From: Alkalispirillum mobile | GTDB taxonomy: Bacteria; Pseudomonadota; Gammaproteobacteria; Nitrococcales; Halorhodospiraceae | DNA: 64,000 bases | Assembly (NCBI RefSeq): GCF_003664325.1 | Contig: NZ_RCDA01000001.1 | Coordinates: 806,001-870,000 of the forward strand | Direction: 5' to 3' | Part shown: positions 35,609 to 44,408 of the stretch, piece after piece | Layout: each line of letters opens with the position of its first letter | Numbering within the stretch: position 1 is the stretch's first letter | Notes under the pieces: model-generated | Databases searched by the model: none | Seen by the model: only the letters and a program-made list of their open reading frames with translations | What the model was told of the DNA's origin: nothing | Position numbers and translations under genes: made by a program

Positions 35609-36742
35609 ATGGACCCCACAATCATCGAGATGGTCAACGTCAGCCGCGAGGTGGCCTGGCTGCCCTGGGCGGTGCAGTACTTCTTCCTGATCGGCTTGAG
35701 CATCGGCGCGCTGCTGATCGCCCTGCCCGGCACCCTGTTCGGCCTGCCGCGCTGGCAGCGGGTCAGTGCCATCGCCCTGCTGGTGGCACTCATCACCGGC
35801 CTGGCCGCACCCGTGGCCCTGCTGGCGGACCTGCACCAGCCCTTCCGCTTCTACCACTTCTACCTCTACCCGCAGACCAGTTCCTGGATGGCCTGGGGGG
35901 CCTTCTTCCTGCCCGCCTACGTGCTACTGCTGGTGATGCACGCCTGGCTGGTCTACCGGCCTGCTCTCAGCGAACAGGCTGAGACCGGGCCCCGTCTGCT
36001 GTCCGGGCTGTTTCGTCGCCTTGGCGGCGAGGCCCGCCCCCGGCTCCAGCAGGCCAGCGGCCTGGCCGCGCTGCTGGCGGCCCTGGCCGTGCTGACCTAT
36101 ACCGGCATGGAACTGGCCGTAGTGGCAGCCCGCCCTCTCTGGCACACGCCCCTGCTGCCCTGGCAGCTCTTCGCCACCGCGCTGGTGGGCGCCGCCGGCA
36201 TGGCCCTGCTGCTCCAGCGGCTGCTGGTGGGTGCCGGTGATGCCCATACCGTGCGCCACCTGCAGCGGCTGCTGATCGGCAGTGCCATCGGTGTAGCGGC
36301 CATCGGCCTGCTCTGGCTGTTCCTGGGCTTCAGTGGCACCAGCCCCTCCTACCAACAGGCCATCACCCAGCTCACCCGCAACCCCGGCTGGCAGCTGAAC
36401 GCCGCCTGGACAGCGCTGGCCTTGGTGGCGCCGGTGGCCGCCGCCTGGCTGCTGCCCCGGCACGGCTGGCTCAGCGGCCTGCTCGCCCTGCACTTCGCCT
36501 GGATGTTCCGCTGGTCGGTCTTCATGGACGTCCAGTCCCTGCCCAAGGCCGCCGCCGGCTACCAGCCCTACGTCCTGCCCTTCGGGACCGACGGCCTGCT
36601 GGGCATCGTCGGCACCGCGGGCCTGGTGGTCTTCCTGGTGCTGGTACTGAGCAGCCTGCTGCCCTGGCAGCGCCCCGCCCTTCCCGCCCTGACTCACCAC
36701 GCCCCGGCCACCCTGCCGGGCCACCGTCCCGAGGAGGTCTGA
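35609..36742 (+). CDS. ttrC: Tetrathionate reductase membrane subunit TtrC (NrfD family)
   Basis: The 377-aa protein has nine or so membrane helices and NrfD-like segments: AWLPWAVQYFFLIGLSIGA near the start, then LADLHQPFRFYHFYLYPQTSSWM and WGAFFLPAYVLLL. The subunit anchors the complex and oxidises quinol. A longer overlapping frame exists, but the ATG right after ttrB (GGAGG overlapping its end) fits best. ttrA follows after 3 nt. Order B-C-A is the same as in Salmonella. Confidence 0.92.
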   Translation: MDPTIIEMVNVSREVAWLPWAVQYFFLIGLSIGALLIALPGTLFGLPRWQRVSAIALLVALITGLAAPVALLADLHQPFRFYHFYLYPQTSSWMAWGAFFLPAYVLLLVMHAWLVYRPALSEQAETGPRLLSGLFRRLGGEARPRLQQASGLAALLAALAVLTYTGMELAVVAARPLWHTPLLPWQLFATALVGAAGMALLLQRLLVGAGDAHTVRHLQRLLIGSAIGVAAIGLLWLFLGFSGTSPSYQQAITQLTRNPGWQLNAAWTALALVAPVAAAWLLPRHGWLSGLLALHFAWMFRWSVFMDVQSLPKAAAGYQPYVLPFGTDGLLGIVGTAGLVVFLVLVLSSLLPWQRPALPALTHHAPATLPGHRPEEV

Positions 36743-36745
36743 GCC

Positions 36746-39700
36746 ATGGACCGTTCCCGTCGCAATCTATTGAAGACCGGCGCCGCGGGCGCCGCCCTCG
36801 CCACCGCCGCCGTGGGTTATTCCGGTGTGCTGGGCAAGATGAGCCAGGGCCAGTGGGCCGGGGAGCGCCCGCCCAGCGCCCTGCACGGCAAGTCGCTGGC
36901 ACCGGAGTTCCAGGTGGACGCCATCACCGGCGCCATCACCCCCAATCCGGACCAGCGCACCGCCTTCACCATGTGCATGGGTTGCACCACCTTCTGCGGC
37001 GTGCGCCTGCGCATCGACCGGCAGAGCGGTGACGTACTGCGGGTGGCCGGCAACCCCTACAGCCCCCTCTCCGCGGACCCCGCCCTGCCCTGGGAGACAC
37101 CGGTGGAGGAGGCGCTGCACAGTCTCTCCCGCCACGGCAAACGCGGTCTGGAGGGCCGTTCCACCGCCTGCGGCCGGGGCGCAGCAGTGCTGGAGCAGAT
37201 GCGCTCGCCCCACCGGGTGACCCAGCCCCTGAAGCGGGTCGGCCCGCGCAACGGCGGCGAGTGGCAGCCCATCTCCTTCGAGCAACTGATCGAGGAGCTG
37301 GTGGAAGGGGGCGACCTGTTCGGCGAGGGGCACGTGGACGGCCTCCGCGCCATCCGCGACCTGGACACCCCCATCGACCCGGAACGCCCGGAACTGGGCC
37401 CCCGGGCCAACCAGTTGGCAGTGATCGACGCCGCCAACGACGGCGGCCGCGCCTTCGCCCAGCGCTTCTCCCGGCTGGCCTTCGGCAGCCAGAACTACGC
37501 CGGCCACGGCTCCTACTGCGGCGGGGCCTACCGCTCCGGTTCGGCGGCCATGTTCGGCCACCTCCGGCAGATGCCCCACGCCAAGCCCGACTTCCGCCAC
37601 GCGGATTTCGTGCTGTTCATCGGCACCGCGCCCGGCAACGCGGGCAACCCCTTCAAGCGCCAGGGCCGGCAGATCGCCGACGCCCGCAGCGACGCCGGGC
37701 GCAACTTCGAGTACGTGGTCATCGACCCGGTGCTCACCCACGCCGGCAACAAGCCCAGCGCCCACGCCGGCCGCTGGGTACCCATCAAGCCCGGCACCGA
37801 CGGCGCCATGGCCATGGCCCTGATCCGCTGGATCCTGGACAACAAGCGGGAGGACCAGACCTACCTGGCCCAACCCAACCCGGACGCCGCCGAGGCCGCC
37901 GGCGAGGCCAGCTGGAGCAATGCTACCCACCTGGTGGTGCAGACCCCCGGTGATCGCCGCGACGGCCGCATGCTCCGGGCCGCCGACCTGGGCCTGGGTA
38001 GCGACGAGCAGTACGTGGTCCTCCCGGACGACGGGGACGAGCCGGTGGCGCACGACCGTCTGACCGGCCCTGCCCGGCGCTACTTCCGTGGCCAGGTGAC
38101 CACCGCCGACGGGGAGAGCCTGACCGTCGCCACCAGCCTCACCCTGCTGCGCGAGGCGGCCGAGCAGCACACCCTGGCCGAGTACTCGGCGATCTGCGGC
38201 ATCCCCGAGCAGACCCTGATTGACCTGGCCGATACCTTTACCCGCCACGGCAAGCGGGCGGCGGCCAACACCCACGGCGGCATGATGGCCGGCAACGGCT
38301 TCTACAACGCCTGGGCGGTGGTGATGCTGAACACCCTGATCGGCAACCTGAACTGCAAGGGGGGCACGGTGGTGGCCGGCGGGCGCTACCCGGAGGTGGC
38401 CCCGGGTCCCCGCTACAACCTGGTGGACTTTCCGGGCAAGGTGGCCCCCCGCGGCCGGCATGTCAGCCGCAACAGCCAGCCGTTGACCGATCGGCCCGTG
38501 GAGGCGCCCTGGTTCCCGGTGGCGCCCAACCTCACCGTGGAGCTGTTCAGCTCTGCGCTGGACGGCTACCCCTATGGCCTGAAGGCACTCTTCCTGCGCA
38601 ACGCCAACCCGCTCTACGGCATCCCGGGCATGGCCAAGCACCTGGAAGAGAAGCTGCGCGACCCCGGGCGCATCCCGCTGCTGGTCTCCATCGACCCCTT
38701 CATGAACGAGACTTCCGCCTACGCCGATTACGTGGTGCCGGACACCTTCATGTACGAGGCCTGGGGCTGGGCCGCCCCGTGGGCCGGCGTGCCCACCCGG
38801 GTAACCACCGCCCGCTGGCCGGCGGTGGAGTCCCCCAACGCCCGCACGGCGGAGGGGAGCCCGGTCTGCATGGAGAGCCTGTTCATCGGCCTGGCCAAGG
38901 CCATGGACCTCCCCGGCTTCGGCGACGACGCCATCCCCGACGCCGACGGCCGACTGCACCCCCTGCACCGGCCGGAGGATTACTACGTCCGCGCCGGCGC
39001 CAACGTGGCCTGGGCCGATGACCCGGTACCGGAGGTGAATGACACCGAGCTGGCCCTGAGCGGCGTGGACCACATTCGCCCGGTGCTGGAAGACTGCCTC
39101 AAGCCCGAGGAGTGGCGGCGGGTGGCCTACGTCTACGCCCGGGGCGGCCGCTACGAGGACGAAGCCCGCGCCTTCGAGGGGACCAAGACCCGGCACCGCT
39201 TTGGCGGCCCCATGCACCTCTACCGCGAGGAGGTGGGCACGGCCAGCAACGGCCTCATGGAAGAGCGCTTCCCCGGCACCCCCACCTGGTACCCGGCCCG
39301 CTTCGCCGACGGTAGCAAGGTCGCCGAACATTACCCGGAACCGGAGTGGCCGGCGCAACTGATCAGCTTCAAGTCACCGCTGCAGAACTCCTACAGCATC
39401 GCGGTGAAACGCCTGCGCCAGCTGCATCCGGACAACCCGGTACTGGTCCACCCGGAGGACGCGGCGCGCTGGGGCCTGCGCAACGGCCAAAGCGTACGCA
39501 TCACCACCCCCGGAGGCAGTGAAACCGCCATCGTGCAGCTGCGCCGGGGGGTGCAGCGGGGCGTGATCGCCGTGGAGCACAGCTTCGGGCACAAGGAGTT
39601 GGGGGCGCGGCAGCACCGGATCGGCGATCAGGACTTCGGGGGTGAGGGGGCCCTGGCGGCCGGGCTCAACCTCAACGATCTGGGGCTGGCGGACCCCACC

Positions 39701-39784
39701 CGGTCCGGCAGTTCCGTCTGGGTGGACCCCGTGGCCGGCAGTACAGTGCGGCAGGGCCTGCCGGCGCGTATCACACCAGCCTGA
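36746..39784 (+). CDS. ttrA: Tetrathionate reductase catalytic subunit TtrA (molybdopterin)
   Basis: The 1012-aa protein is the size of known TtrA (about 1020). It has a twin-arginine signal (SRRNLLKTG), an N-terminal [4Fe-4S] site (Cys77, Cys80, Cys84, Cys142) and a likely Mo-ligand Cys258 in SYCGGAYRSG. Stretches highly similar to Salmonella TtrA by memory include EGGDLFGEGHVDGLRAI, GGMMAGNGFYNAW and the C-terminal GLNLNDLGLADPTR. It reduces tetrathionate to two thiosulfates in the periplasm as terminal step of anaerobic respiration. Related ArrA/ArxA/SrrA enzymes are the alternative, but these segments and the ttrSRBC context make TtrA very likely. Confidence 0.93.
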   Translation: MDRSRRNLLKTGAAGAALATAAVGYSGVLGKMSQGQWAGERPPSALHGKSLAPEFQVDAITGAITPNPDQRTAFTMCMGCTTFCGVRLRIDRQSGDVLRVAGNPYSPLSADPALPWETPVEEALHSLSRHGKRGLEGRSTACGRGAAVLEQMRSPHRVTQPLKRVGPRNGGEWQPISFEQLIEELVEGGDLFGEGHVDGLRAIRDLDTPIDPERPELGPRANQLAVIDAANDGGRAFAQRFSRLAFGSQNYAGHGSYCGGAYRSGSAAMFGHLRQMPHAKPDFRHADFVLFIGTAPGNAGNPFKRQGRQIADARSDAGRNFEYVVIDPVLTHAGNKPSAHAGRWVPIKPGTDGAMAMALIRWILDNKREDQTYLAQPNPDAAEAAGEASWSNATHLVVQTPGDRRDGRMLRAADLGLGSDEQYVVLPDDGDEPVAHDRLTGPARRYFRGQVTTADGESLTVATSLTLLREAAEQHTLAEYSAICGIPEQTLIDLADTFTRHGKRAAANTHGGMMAGNGFYNAWAVVMLNTLIGNLNCKGGTVVAGGRYPEVAPGPRYNLVDFPGKVAPRGRHVSRNSQPLTDRPVEAPWFPVAPNLTVELFSSALDGYPYGLKALFLRNANPLYGIPGMAKHLEEKLRDPGRIPLLVSIDPFMNETSAYADYVVPDTFMYEAWGWAAPWAGVPTRVTTARWPAVESPNARTAEGSPVCMESLFIGLAKAMDLPGFGDDAIPDADGRLHPLHRPEDYYVRAGANVAWADDPVPEVNDTELALSGVDHIRPVLEDCLKPEEWRRVAYVYARGGRYEDEARAFEGTKTRHRFGGPMHLYREEVGTASNGLMEERFPGTPTWYPARFADGSKVAEHYPEPEWPAQLISFKSPLQNSYSIAVKRLRQLHPDNPVLVHPEDAARWGLRNGQSVRITTPGGSETAIVQLRRGVQRGVIAVEHSFGHKELGARQHRIGDQDFGGEGALAAGLNLNDLGLADPTRSGSSVWVDPVAGSTVRQGLPARITPA

Positions 39785-39829
39785 GAGGATCGACTATGAT
39801 CTAGTCAGGTTCCGCCACAGGAGCACGGC

Positions 39830-40927
39830 GTGATTGGAGACCGCCGCGTCATCGCCTTCCACGACGCCCGGATGCTGGAGCACCGGCCGGATGTTCAGGA
39901 CGCATACCAGCCGGGCCGGCTGGCCACCCGCGTGAAGCGCATGCTGGACGGGCTCACCATCCAGTGGAACTACCCGGAACACCCGGGCCGGCTCACCGCC
40001 ATCGTCGACCTGCTGGTACGTGAGCCGGTTCCCGGGGTGACCTTCCGCGCCGGGCGCACCGCCTCCCCGGCGGAGCTGGCCCGGGTTCACACGTACTCCT
40101 ACCTTGAGAGCATCTACGCCTTACGCGGTAAACACGCCTGGCTGGACGTGGACACCACCGCGGTCTCCCCCGGCAGCGTGGACGCCGCCGAAGTGGCCGC
40201 CGGTACTGCCATCGCCGCCGTGGAAGCGGTGTTCGGCGGTGAGGCGGATGCCGCCTTCGCCCTGGCGCGGCCACCCGGGCATCACGCCGAGGCGGTGCGG
40301 GCGCGCGGATTCTGCCTGTTCAACAACGTGGCCGTCGCAGCCGCCCACGCCCAGGCGGCGTTGGGCTGCGAGCGGGTACTGATCGTCGACTGGGACGCCC
40401 ACCACGGCAACGGCACCCAGGATATCTTCCGCGCAGACCCCGACGTACTCTTCTTCGACACCCATCGGGCCCCTCCCTTCTACCCCGGTTCCGGCCGGCT
40501 GGAGGAGATCGGTGACGGCCTCGGTGAAGGGGCCACTGTCAACGTACCGCTGCCCGCCGGAGCCGGGGACGCCGCCCTGCTGCGCGCCTTCCGGGACGTC
40601 CTGGTACCCGCCGCCGACTGGTTCCGCCCCGACCTGGTGCTGGTGTCCGCCGGGTTCGACCCGCACCGGCTGGATCAGGCACTGGACGTCAGTTACGAGG
40701 GCTTTGCGGCCCTGACCGGCGTCGTACAGGACATTGCCGACCGGCACAGTCGCGGGCGTATCGCCTTCGTGTTGGAAGGGGGCTACAACGTTGAAGCCCT
40801 GTCACGGGGTGCGCGGACGGTGCTGGAAGTCCTGGCCGGCCGGGCACCGACGCCCGTGGCGGAAACCGGTATGGACGAGGTGGAGGACGCCATCCAGTTT
40901 CATCGGGACGCCTTCCAGGCGCCCTGA
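39830..40927 (+). CDS. Histone-deacetylase-family (AcuC-like) deacetylase
   Basis: The GTG start has AGGAG about 8 nt upstream and gives 365 aa. The arginase/deacetylase fold is recognisable: catalytic His pair in RPPGHHAE, FCLFNNVAVAA, zinc ligands in DWDAHHGNGTQ and in SAGFDPHR, and LEGGYN near the end. Bacterial members deacetylate acetyl-lysine, acetylpolyamines or acetylated metabolites. It stands 45 bp after ttrA but in front of the acetate-type symporter locus B; AcuC-type deacetylases act on acetyl-CoA synthetase in some bacteria, so a link to acetate use is plausible but unproven. Confidence 0.9.
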   Translation: MIGDRRVIAFHDARMLEHRPDVQDAYQPGRLATRVKRMLDGLTIQWNYPEHPGRLTAIVDLLVREPVPGVTFRAGRTASPAELARVHTYSYLESIYALRGKHAWLDVDTTAVSPGSVDAAEVAAGTAIAAVEAVFGGEADAAFALARPPGHHAEAVRARGFCLFNNVAVAAAHAQAALGCERVLIVDWDAHHGNGTQDIFRADPDVLFFDTHRAPPFYPGSGRLEEIGDGLGEGATVNVPLPAGAGDAALLRAFRDVLVPAADWFRPDLVLVSAGFDPHRLDQALDVSYEGFAALTGVVQDIADRHSRGRIAFVLEGGYNVEALSRGARTVLEVLAGRAPTPVAETGMDEVEDAIQFHRDAFQAP

Positions 40928-40960
40928 GCCCGGGGCCTCCACCCCGCCCGGCGACAACGA

Positions 40961-42067
40961 TTACAACCCCTCCCGGATCACTGCCTGACGCAGTACCCGC
41001 TGCCGGCGCAGAATGGCGCGAAAGGCACCCCGCACGGCCCGGTATTCCGCCCCCGTCAGGTCCGCGACCGGTACCTGGTTGTGCAACGGGCGCCCGGCCC
41101 GAATGGCCTCCGCGTGCAGGCGGGCCCGGGTCGCGATCACGGCACGGTAGCCGGCCATCAGCCGCTCGGCGTCATCCTCGGCCAATGCACCGGCCGCAGC
41201 CGCCTGCTCCAACCTCTCCAGCGTGTGGCGGGCGCTCACTCCGGCGCGCACGGCGTACACCCGAGCCAGCTGGACCAACGGCAGGATCGCGCCCTGTTTC
41301 AGGTCCACCCGGCCCGCGTGCTCGCCGACCCAGGGGGTCCAGATGCGCCCCAACGCATGCCACGGGGGTCGTGGCCGCGTAGCGCCATCGCTCAGCCGGG
41401 CAATAAAACGCCGGTTGGCTGCGGCCGCCGCCAAGGCCTCTTCGCGGACCGGCTCGAACAGCGAGGGGTCACCGGCCACCCCGCGAAGGTCCAGGTAATG
41501 GGTGGCCAACATGACGGCCTTGCGCTCCGGGGCCTCGACCACCGAGCGCATCGCCTGCCGCCAACCGGACACGCTGCGCCGCCACTCCCGGTTCGCCGGG
41601 CTGACACCACCGGGGCAATGGGGCAGCCCACAGGCATCGAGCCCGCCAGTCACCCGTTGCGCGAGGGCGCGGTACCAGTCATCCGCCCCCTTGGGCAGGC
41701 CGTCGGCATAAACCAGGGCGTTGTCCTGGTCGGTATGCACGGTCTGCTCCGCCCGGCCCTGGGAACCGCAAGCCAGCCAGGCCCAAGGGCCGGGGGCGGG
41801 TTCGGCAAGCTCCGCCTCCGCCAGGGCGATCAGACGCCGGGTGAGCGTATCCACCAGCCCGGTGATGAGGCGGGCCTGGGCGGTGCCCGCCATACCCGAG
41901 TGCGCCAGCGAGGCCTGCAGCGGCACGAACTCACCCGCCAGGCGCTGCAGGGCAGGCTGGCCCTCGGCCCTGCCCAGTGCCTGCGCGAGGTCGGCCACCG
42001 CCGCCGGCGGGCCGGTGGCAAGCCCCTCAACGACGGGCCCAATCACTGTGTTCAAGTCGGTCAACAC
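40961..42067 (-). CDS. DUF294 nucleotidyltransferase-like protein without CBS domains, locus B
   Basis: The 368-aa product has a helical N-terminal region (1-90), the GlnD-like nucleotidyltransferase signature near residue 100 (ACGSQGRAEQ, then TDQDNAL) and the DUF294_C domain (LKQGAILPLVQLARVYAVR, then helices). No cNMP or CBS region is present. It lies beyond a strong terminator from the symporter at 42271, so it has its own promoter; none was identified. It faces the deacetylase gene. Likely a signalling nucleotidyltransferase related to the two larger DUF294 proteins of this locus. Confidence 0.8.
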   Translation of the reverse strand: MLTDLNTVIGPVVEGLATGPPAAVADLAQALGRAEGQPALQRLAGEFVPLQASLAHSGMAGTAQARLITGLVDTLTRRLIALAEAELAEPAPGPWAWLACGSQGRAEQTVHTDQDNALVYADGLPKGADDWYRALAQRVTGGLDACGLPHCPGGVSPANREWRRSVSGWRQAMRSVVEAPERKAVMLATHYLDLRGVAGDPSLFEPVREEALAAAAANRRFIARLSDGATRPRPPWHALGRIWTPWVGEHAGRVDLKQGAILPLVQLARVYAVRAGVSARHTLERLEQAAAAGALAEDDAERLMAGYRAVIATRARLHAEAIRAGRPLHNQVPVADLTGAEYRAVRGAFRAILRRQRVLRQAVIREGL

Positions 42068-42180
42068 GCTCCCCTTCCCGGCGGTGCCGGAAGCAGCTAT
42101 GGGATTGAGCTTAGCGCACCAAGGGGCCCCGCCCTACCGGGGCTCGCCGGCGCCTCGCGGAGAAACCGCCGACCGATACG

Positions 42181-42205
42181 AAAAAAGCCCGCCAAAAGGC
42201 GGGCT
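42181..42205 (-). terminator. Intrinsic terminator after the ActP-like symporter
   Basis: Read on the minus strand: AGCCCGCC, loop TTTT, GGCGGGCT, then a run of six T. Stem of 8 bp, GC-rich, followed by the T-run: a classical Rho-independent terminator. It ends the minus-strand transcript of the symporter operon. Confidence 0.88.
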
Positions 42206-42222
42206 CAAGAGAATCAGTGAGG

Positions 42223-42252
42223 CGGATGCCGCACCGGCTGGTGCGGCATCCG
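42223..42252. other. 13-bp perfect hairpin between symporter stop and terminator
   Basis: CGGATGCCGCACC and GGTGCGGCATCCG form a 13-bp perfect stem with a 4-nt loop, 18 nt after the symporter stop and 17 nt before the intrinsic terminator. It has no T-run of its own. It may protect the mRNA 3' end from exonucleases or help termination. Confidence 0.6.
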
Positions 42253-42270
42253 GATCGCTCCAGTCAGCGA

Positions 42271-44052
42271 TCAGTCGGCGCGCGGCACACGCACGCTTTC
42301 CACCAGCTTCTGGATCTCGGCCGGCGGCGGCGCGGTCATCTTGGCCACGCTGAAGGCCACGATGGCGTTCACGCAGGCACCGATCACCCCGAAGCTGCCC
42401 GGGTTGATACCGAACAGCCAGTACTCGGCGGTGTCCGGCAGCAGGGCAAGCTGCGGGAAGAACAGGAAGCCCTTGTAGGTGAACACGTAGCCCAGGGTGA
42501 CAATCAGACCGGCCAGCATACCGGCGATGGCACCCTCGCGGTTCATCTTGCGGTAGAAGATGCCCATCATCAGCACCGGGAACAGGCTGGCTGCGGCAAG
42601 GCCGAAGGCCAGTGCCACCACCTCGGCCGCGAAGCCGGGCGGATTAAGCCCCAGGTAACCGGCGAAGATGATCGCCACGGCCATGGAGATACGGGCCGCA
42701 AGCATCTCGTTCTTCTCGCTGATATCCGGCTTGAACACACCCTTGAGCAGGTCGTGAGAGATCGCCGAAGAGATGGCCAACAGCAGACCCGCCGCGGTGG
42801 ACAGGGCCGCCGCGATACCACCCGCAGCCACCAGGGCGATCACCCAGGTCGGCAGACCGGCGATCTCCGGGTTGGCCAGCACGATGATGTCACGGTCCAA
42901 GGTAGTGAGCTCAGAGCCTTCCCAGCCCCACTCTTCCTCGGCCATCTGGGCAAACTCTTCGTTCGCATCGTTGTAGTACTGGATACGGCCGTCGTTGTTC
43001 TTGTCCTCGAACGCCAGCAGGCCGGTCTCACTCCAGCGCTCCATCCAGGCCGGCATCTCGTCGTAAGCCAGATGGGACTCTTCCTGACCAATGTTGTGAC
43101 GGTCGGTGACCACGGTGTCGATCAGGTTCCACATGGCCATCGCACCCACGGCCGGGGCAGTGGTGTACAGAATGGCGATGAAGACCAGGGACCAGCCGGC
43201 GGACTTACGCGCGTCGCGGATACGCGGCACGGTGAAGAAGCGGATGATCACGTGCGGCAGACCGGCGGTACCGATCATCAGCGAGGCGGTGAGCAGGAAC
43301 ATGTTGAGCATGTTCATGCCGCCCTCAGTGGCCGAGTAGGCGGTGAAGCCCAGGTCCACCAGGGTCTGGTCCAGCGCCTCGAGCAGGTAGGTATCGGAAC
43401 CCACCAGGGTGCTACCCAGGCCGATCTGCGGGATCGGCACACCGGTGATGGCGATGGCAATGAAGACCGCCGGCACGGTGTAGGCGAAGATCATCACGCA
43501 GTACTGGGCAATCTGGGTGTAGGTGATGCCCTTCATGCCGCCGAACACCGCGTACAGGAACACCACGAACATGCCGGAGATCAGACCCACGGTCAGGTCC
43601 ACTTCCAGGATGTTCGAGAAGGCGATCCCGACACCGCGCATCTGGCCGATAACGTAGGTGATGGAGATGGCCAGCAGGCAGATAACCGCGATGACCCGCG
43701 CCGTCTTCGAGTAGAACCGGTCGCCGATGAACTCCGGCACCGTGAACTTACCGAACTTACGCAGGTAGGGGGCCAGCAGCAGGGCCATCAGCACGTAGCC
43801 GCCCGTCCAACCCATCAGGAAGGCGCCGCCCGTGAAGCCCAGGAAGGCGATAAGGCCGGCCATGGAGATGAAGCTCGCCGCGGACATCCAGTCCGCCGCG
43901 GTGGCCATGCCGTTGGCAACCGGGTTGATGCCCTTGCCAGCAACGTAGAACTCGCTGGTGCTACCGGTGCGGGCCCAGATCGCGATACCGATGTAGAGCG
44001 CGAACGTGAGACCCACCACGGTCAGGTTAAGTATCTGTTGAGATCCTTCCAT
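42271..44052 (-). CDS. Sodium:solute (acetate-type) symporter, VC_2705-like, locus B
   Basis: The 593-aa protein resembles ActP-type SSS symporters: TSEFYVAGKGINPVANGMA near residue 32, AADWMSAASFISMAGLIAF near 52, VIGQMRGVGIAFSNIL near 135 and GGMKGITYTQIAQY near 175. The insert of about 100 residues (315-410) lies between membrane helices; within it DKNNDGRIQYYN looks like an EF-hand calcium loop. The DUF4212 small subunit is directly upstream, which is typical of the VC_2705 subfamily. Expected role: Na+-coupled uptake of acetate or a similar short carboxylate. It is the last gene of the minus-strand operon, followed by a terminator. Confidence 0.9.
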   Translation of the reverse strand: MEGSQQILNLTVVGLTFALYIGIAIWARTGSTSEFYVAGKGINPVANGMATAADWMSAASFISMAGLIAFLGFTGGAFLMGWTGGYVLMALLLAPYLRKFGKFTVPEFIGDRFYSKTARVIAVICLLAISITYVIGQMRGVGIAFSNILEVDLTVGLISGMFVVFLYAVFGGMKGITYTQIAQYCVMIFAYTVPAVFIAIAITGVPIPQIGLGSTLVGSDTYLLEALDQTLVDLGFTAYSATEGGMNMLNMFLLTASLMIGTAGLPHVIIRFFTVPRIRDARKSAGWSLVFIAILYTTAPAVGAMAMWNLIDTVVTDRHNIGQEESHLAYDEMPAWMERWSETGLLAFEDKNNDGRIQYYNDANEEFAQMAEEEWGWEGSELTTLDRDIIVLANPEIAGLPTWVIALVAAGGIAAALSTAAGLLLAISSAISHDLLKGVFKPDISEKNEMLAARISMAVAIIFAGYLGLNPPGFAAEVVALAFGLAAASLFPVLMMGIFYRKMNREGAIAGMLAGLIVTLGYVFTYKGFLFFPQLALLPDTAEYWLFGINPGSFGVIGACVNAIVAFSVAKMTAPPPAEIQKLVESVRVPRAD

Positions 44053-44064
44053 TGTTATTCAGCC

Positions 44065-44340
44065 TCAGTCCTCGTAGACGTCGTATTCGCGATCAAGTTT
44101 GTTCATGCGCCATGCATAGAAGAAAATGATCACCAGGAAGGTATAGATGGAGCCCTGTTGCGCCACCCAGAACCCAAGCGGGTAGCCACCGATGCTGAAG
44201 TTGTTCAGCCAGTCGGCCAGCAGCACACCCAGACCCAGGCCTACGACGGCCCAGACGACGAGGCAGCCCCCAATGATTCTGAGGTTAGCCCGCCAGTACT
44301 CGCCTCTGTCTTTTGTCACCTGATTTTCCGAATCAGACAT
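44065..44340 (-). CDS. DUF4212 small subunit of the sodium:solute symporter
   Basis: The ATG at 44340 has GAGGAG 8 nt upstream and gives 91 aa; a GTG three codons earlier overlaps that site. Family-like features: YWRANLRIIGGCLVVWAVVG, then FSIGGYPLGFWVAQQGSIYTF, cut here as GGYPLGFWVAQQGS, and a Tyr/Asp-rich C-terminus (LDREYDVYED). Two membrane helices. DUF4212 proteins are found next to VC_2705-type symporters and are regarded as their small subunit. It lies 12 nt before the symporter gene. Confidence 0.92.
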   Translation of the reverse strand: MSDSENQVTKDRGEYWRANLRIIGGCLVVWAVVGLGLGVLLADWLNNFSIGGYPLGFWVAQQGSIYTFLVIIFFYAWRMNKLDREYDVYED

Positions 44341-44408
44341 TGATGACACTCCTCTTTCCTAGGATTGAAGTGATGATTCAGCAATTCCCTTTGCCGTATT
44401 CAAGGCCT

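Noticed and set aside
36767-39358. Minus-strand open frame of 863 aa antisense to ttrA
   Set aside because: Gly/Val/His-rich shadow of a high-GC gene; ttrA is intact and recognised.
42217-44343. Plus-strand open frame of 708 aa antisense to the ActP-like symporter and DUF4212 gene
   Set aside because: His/Gln/Arg-rich shadow frame lacking a ribosome site or domain.
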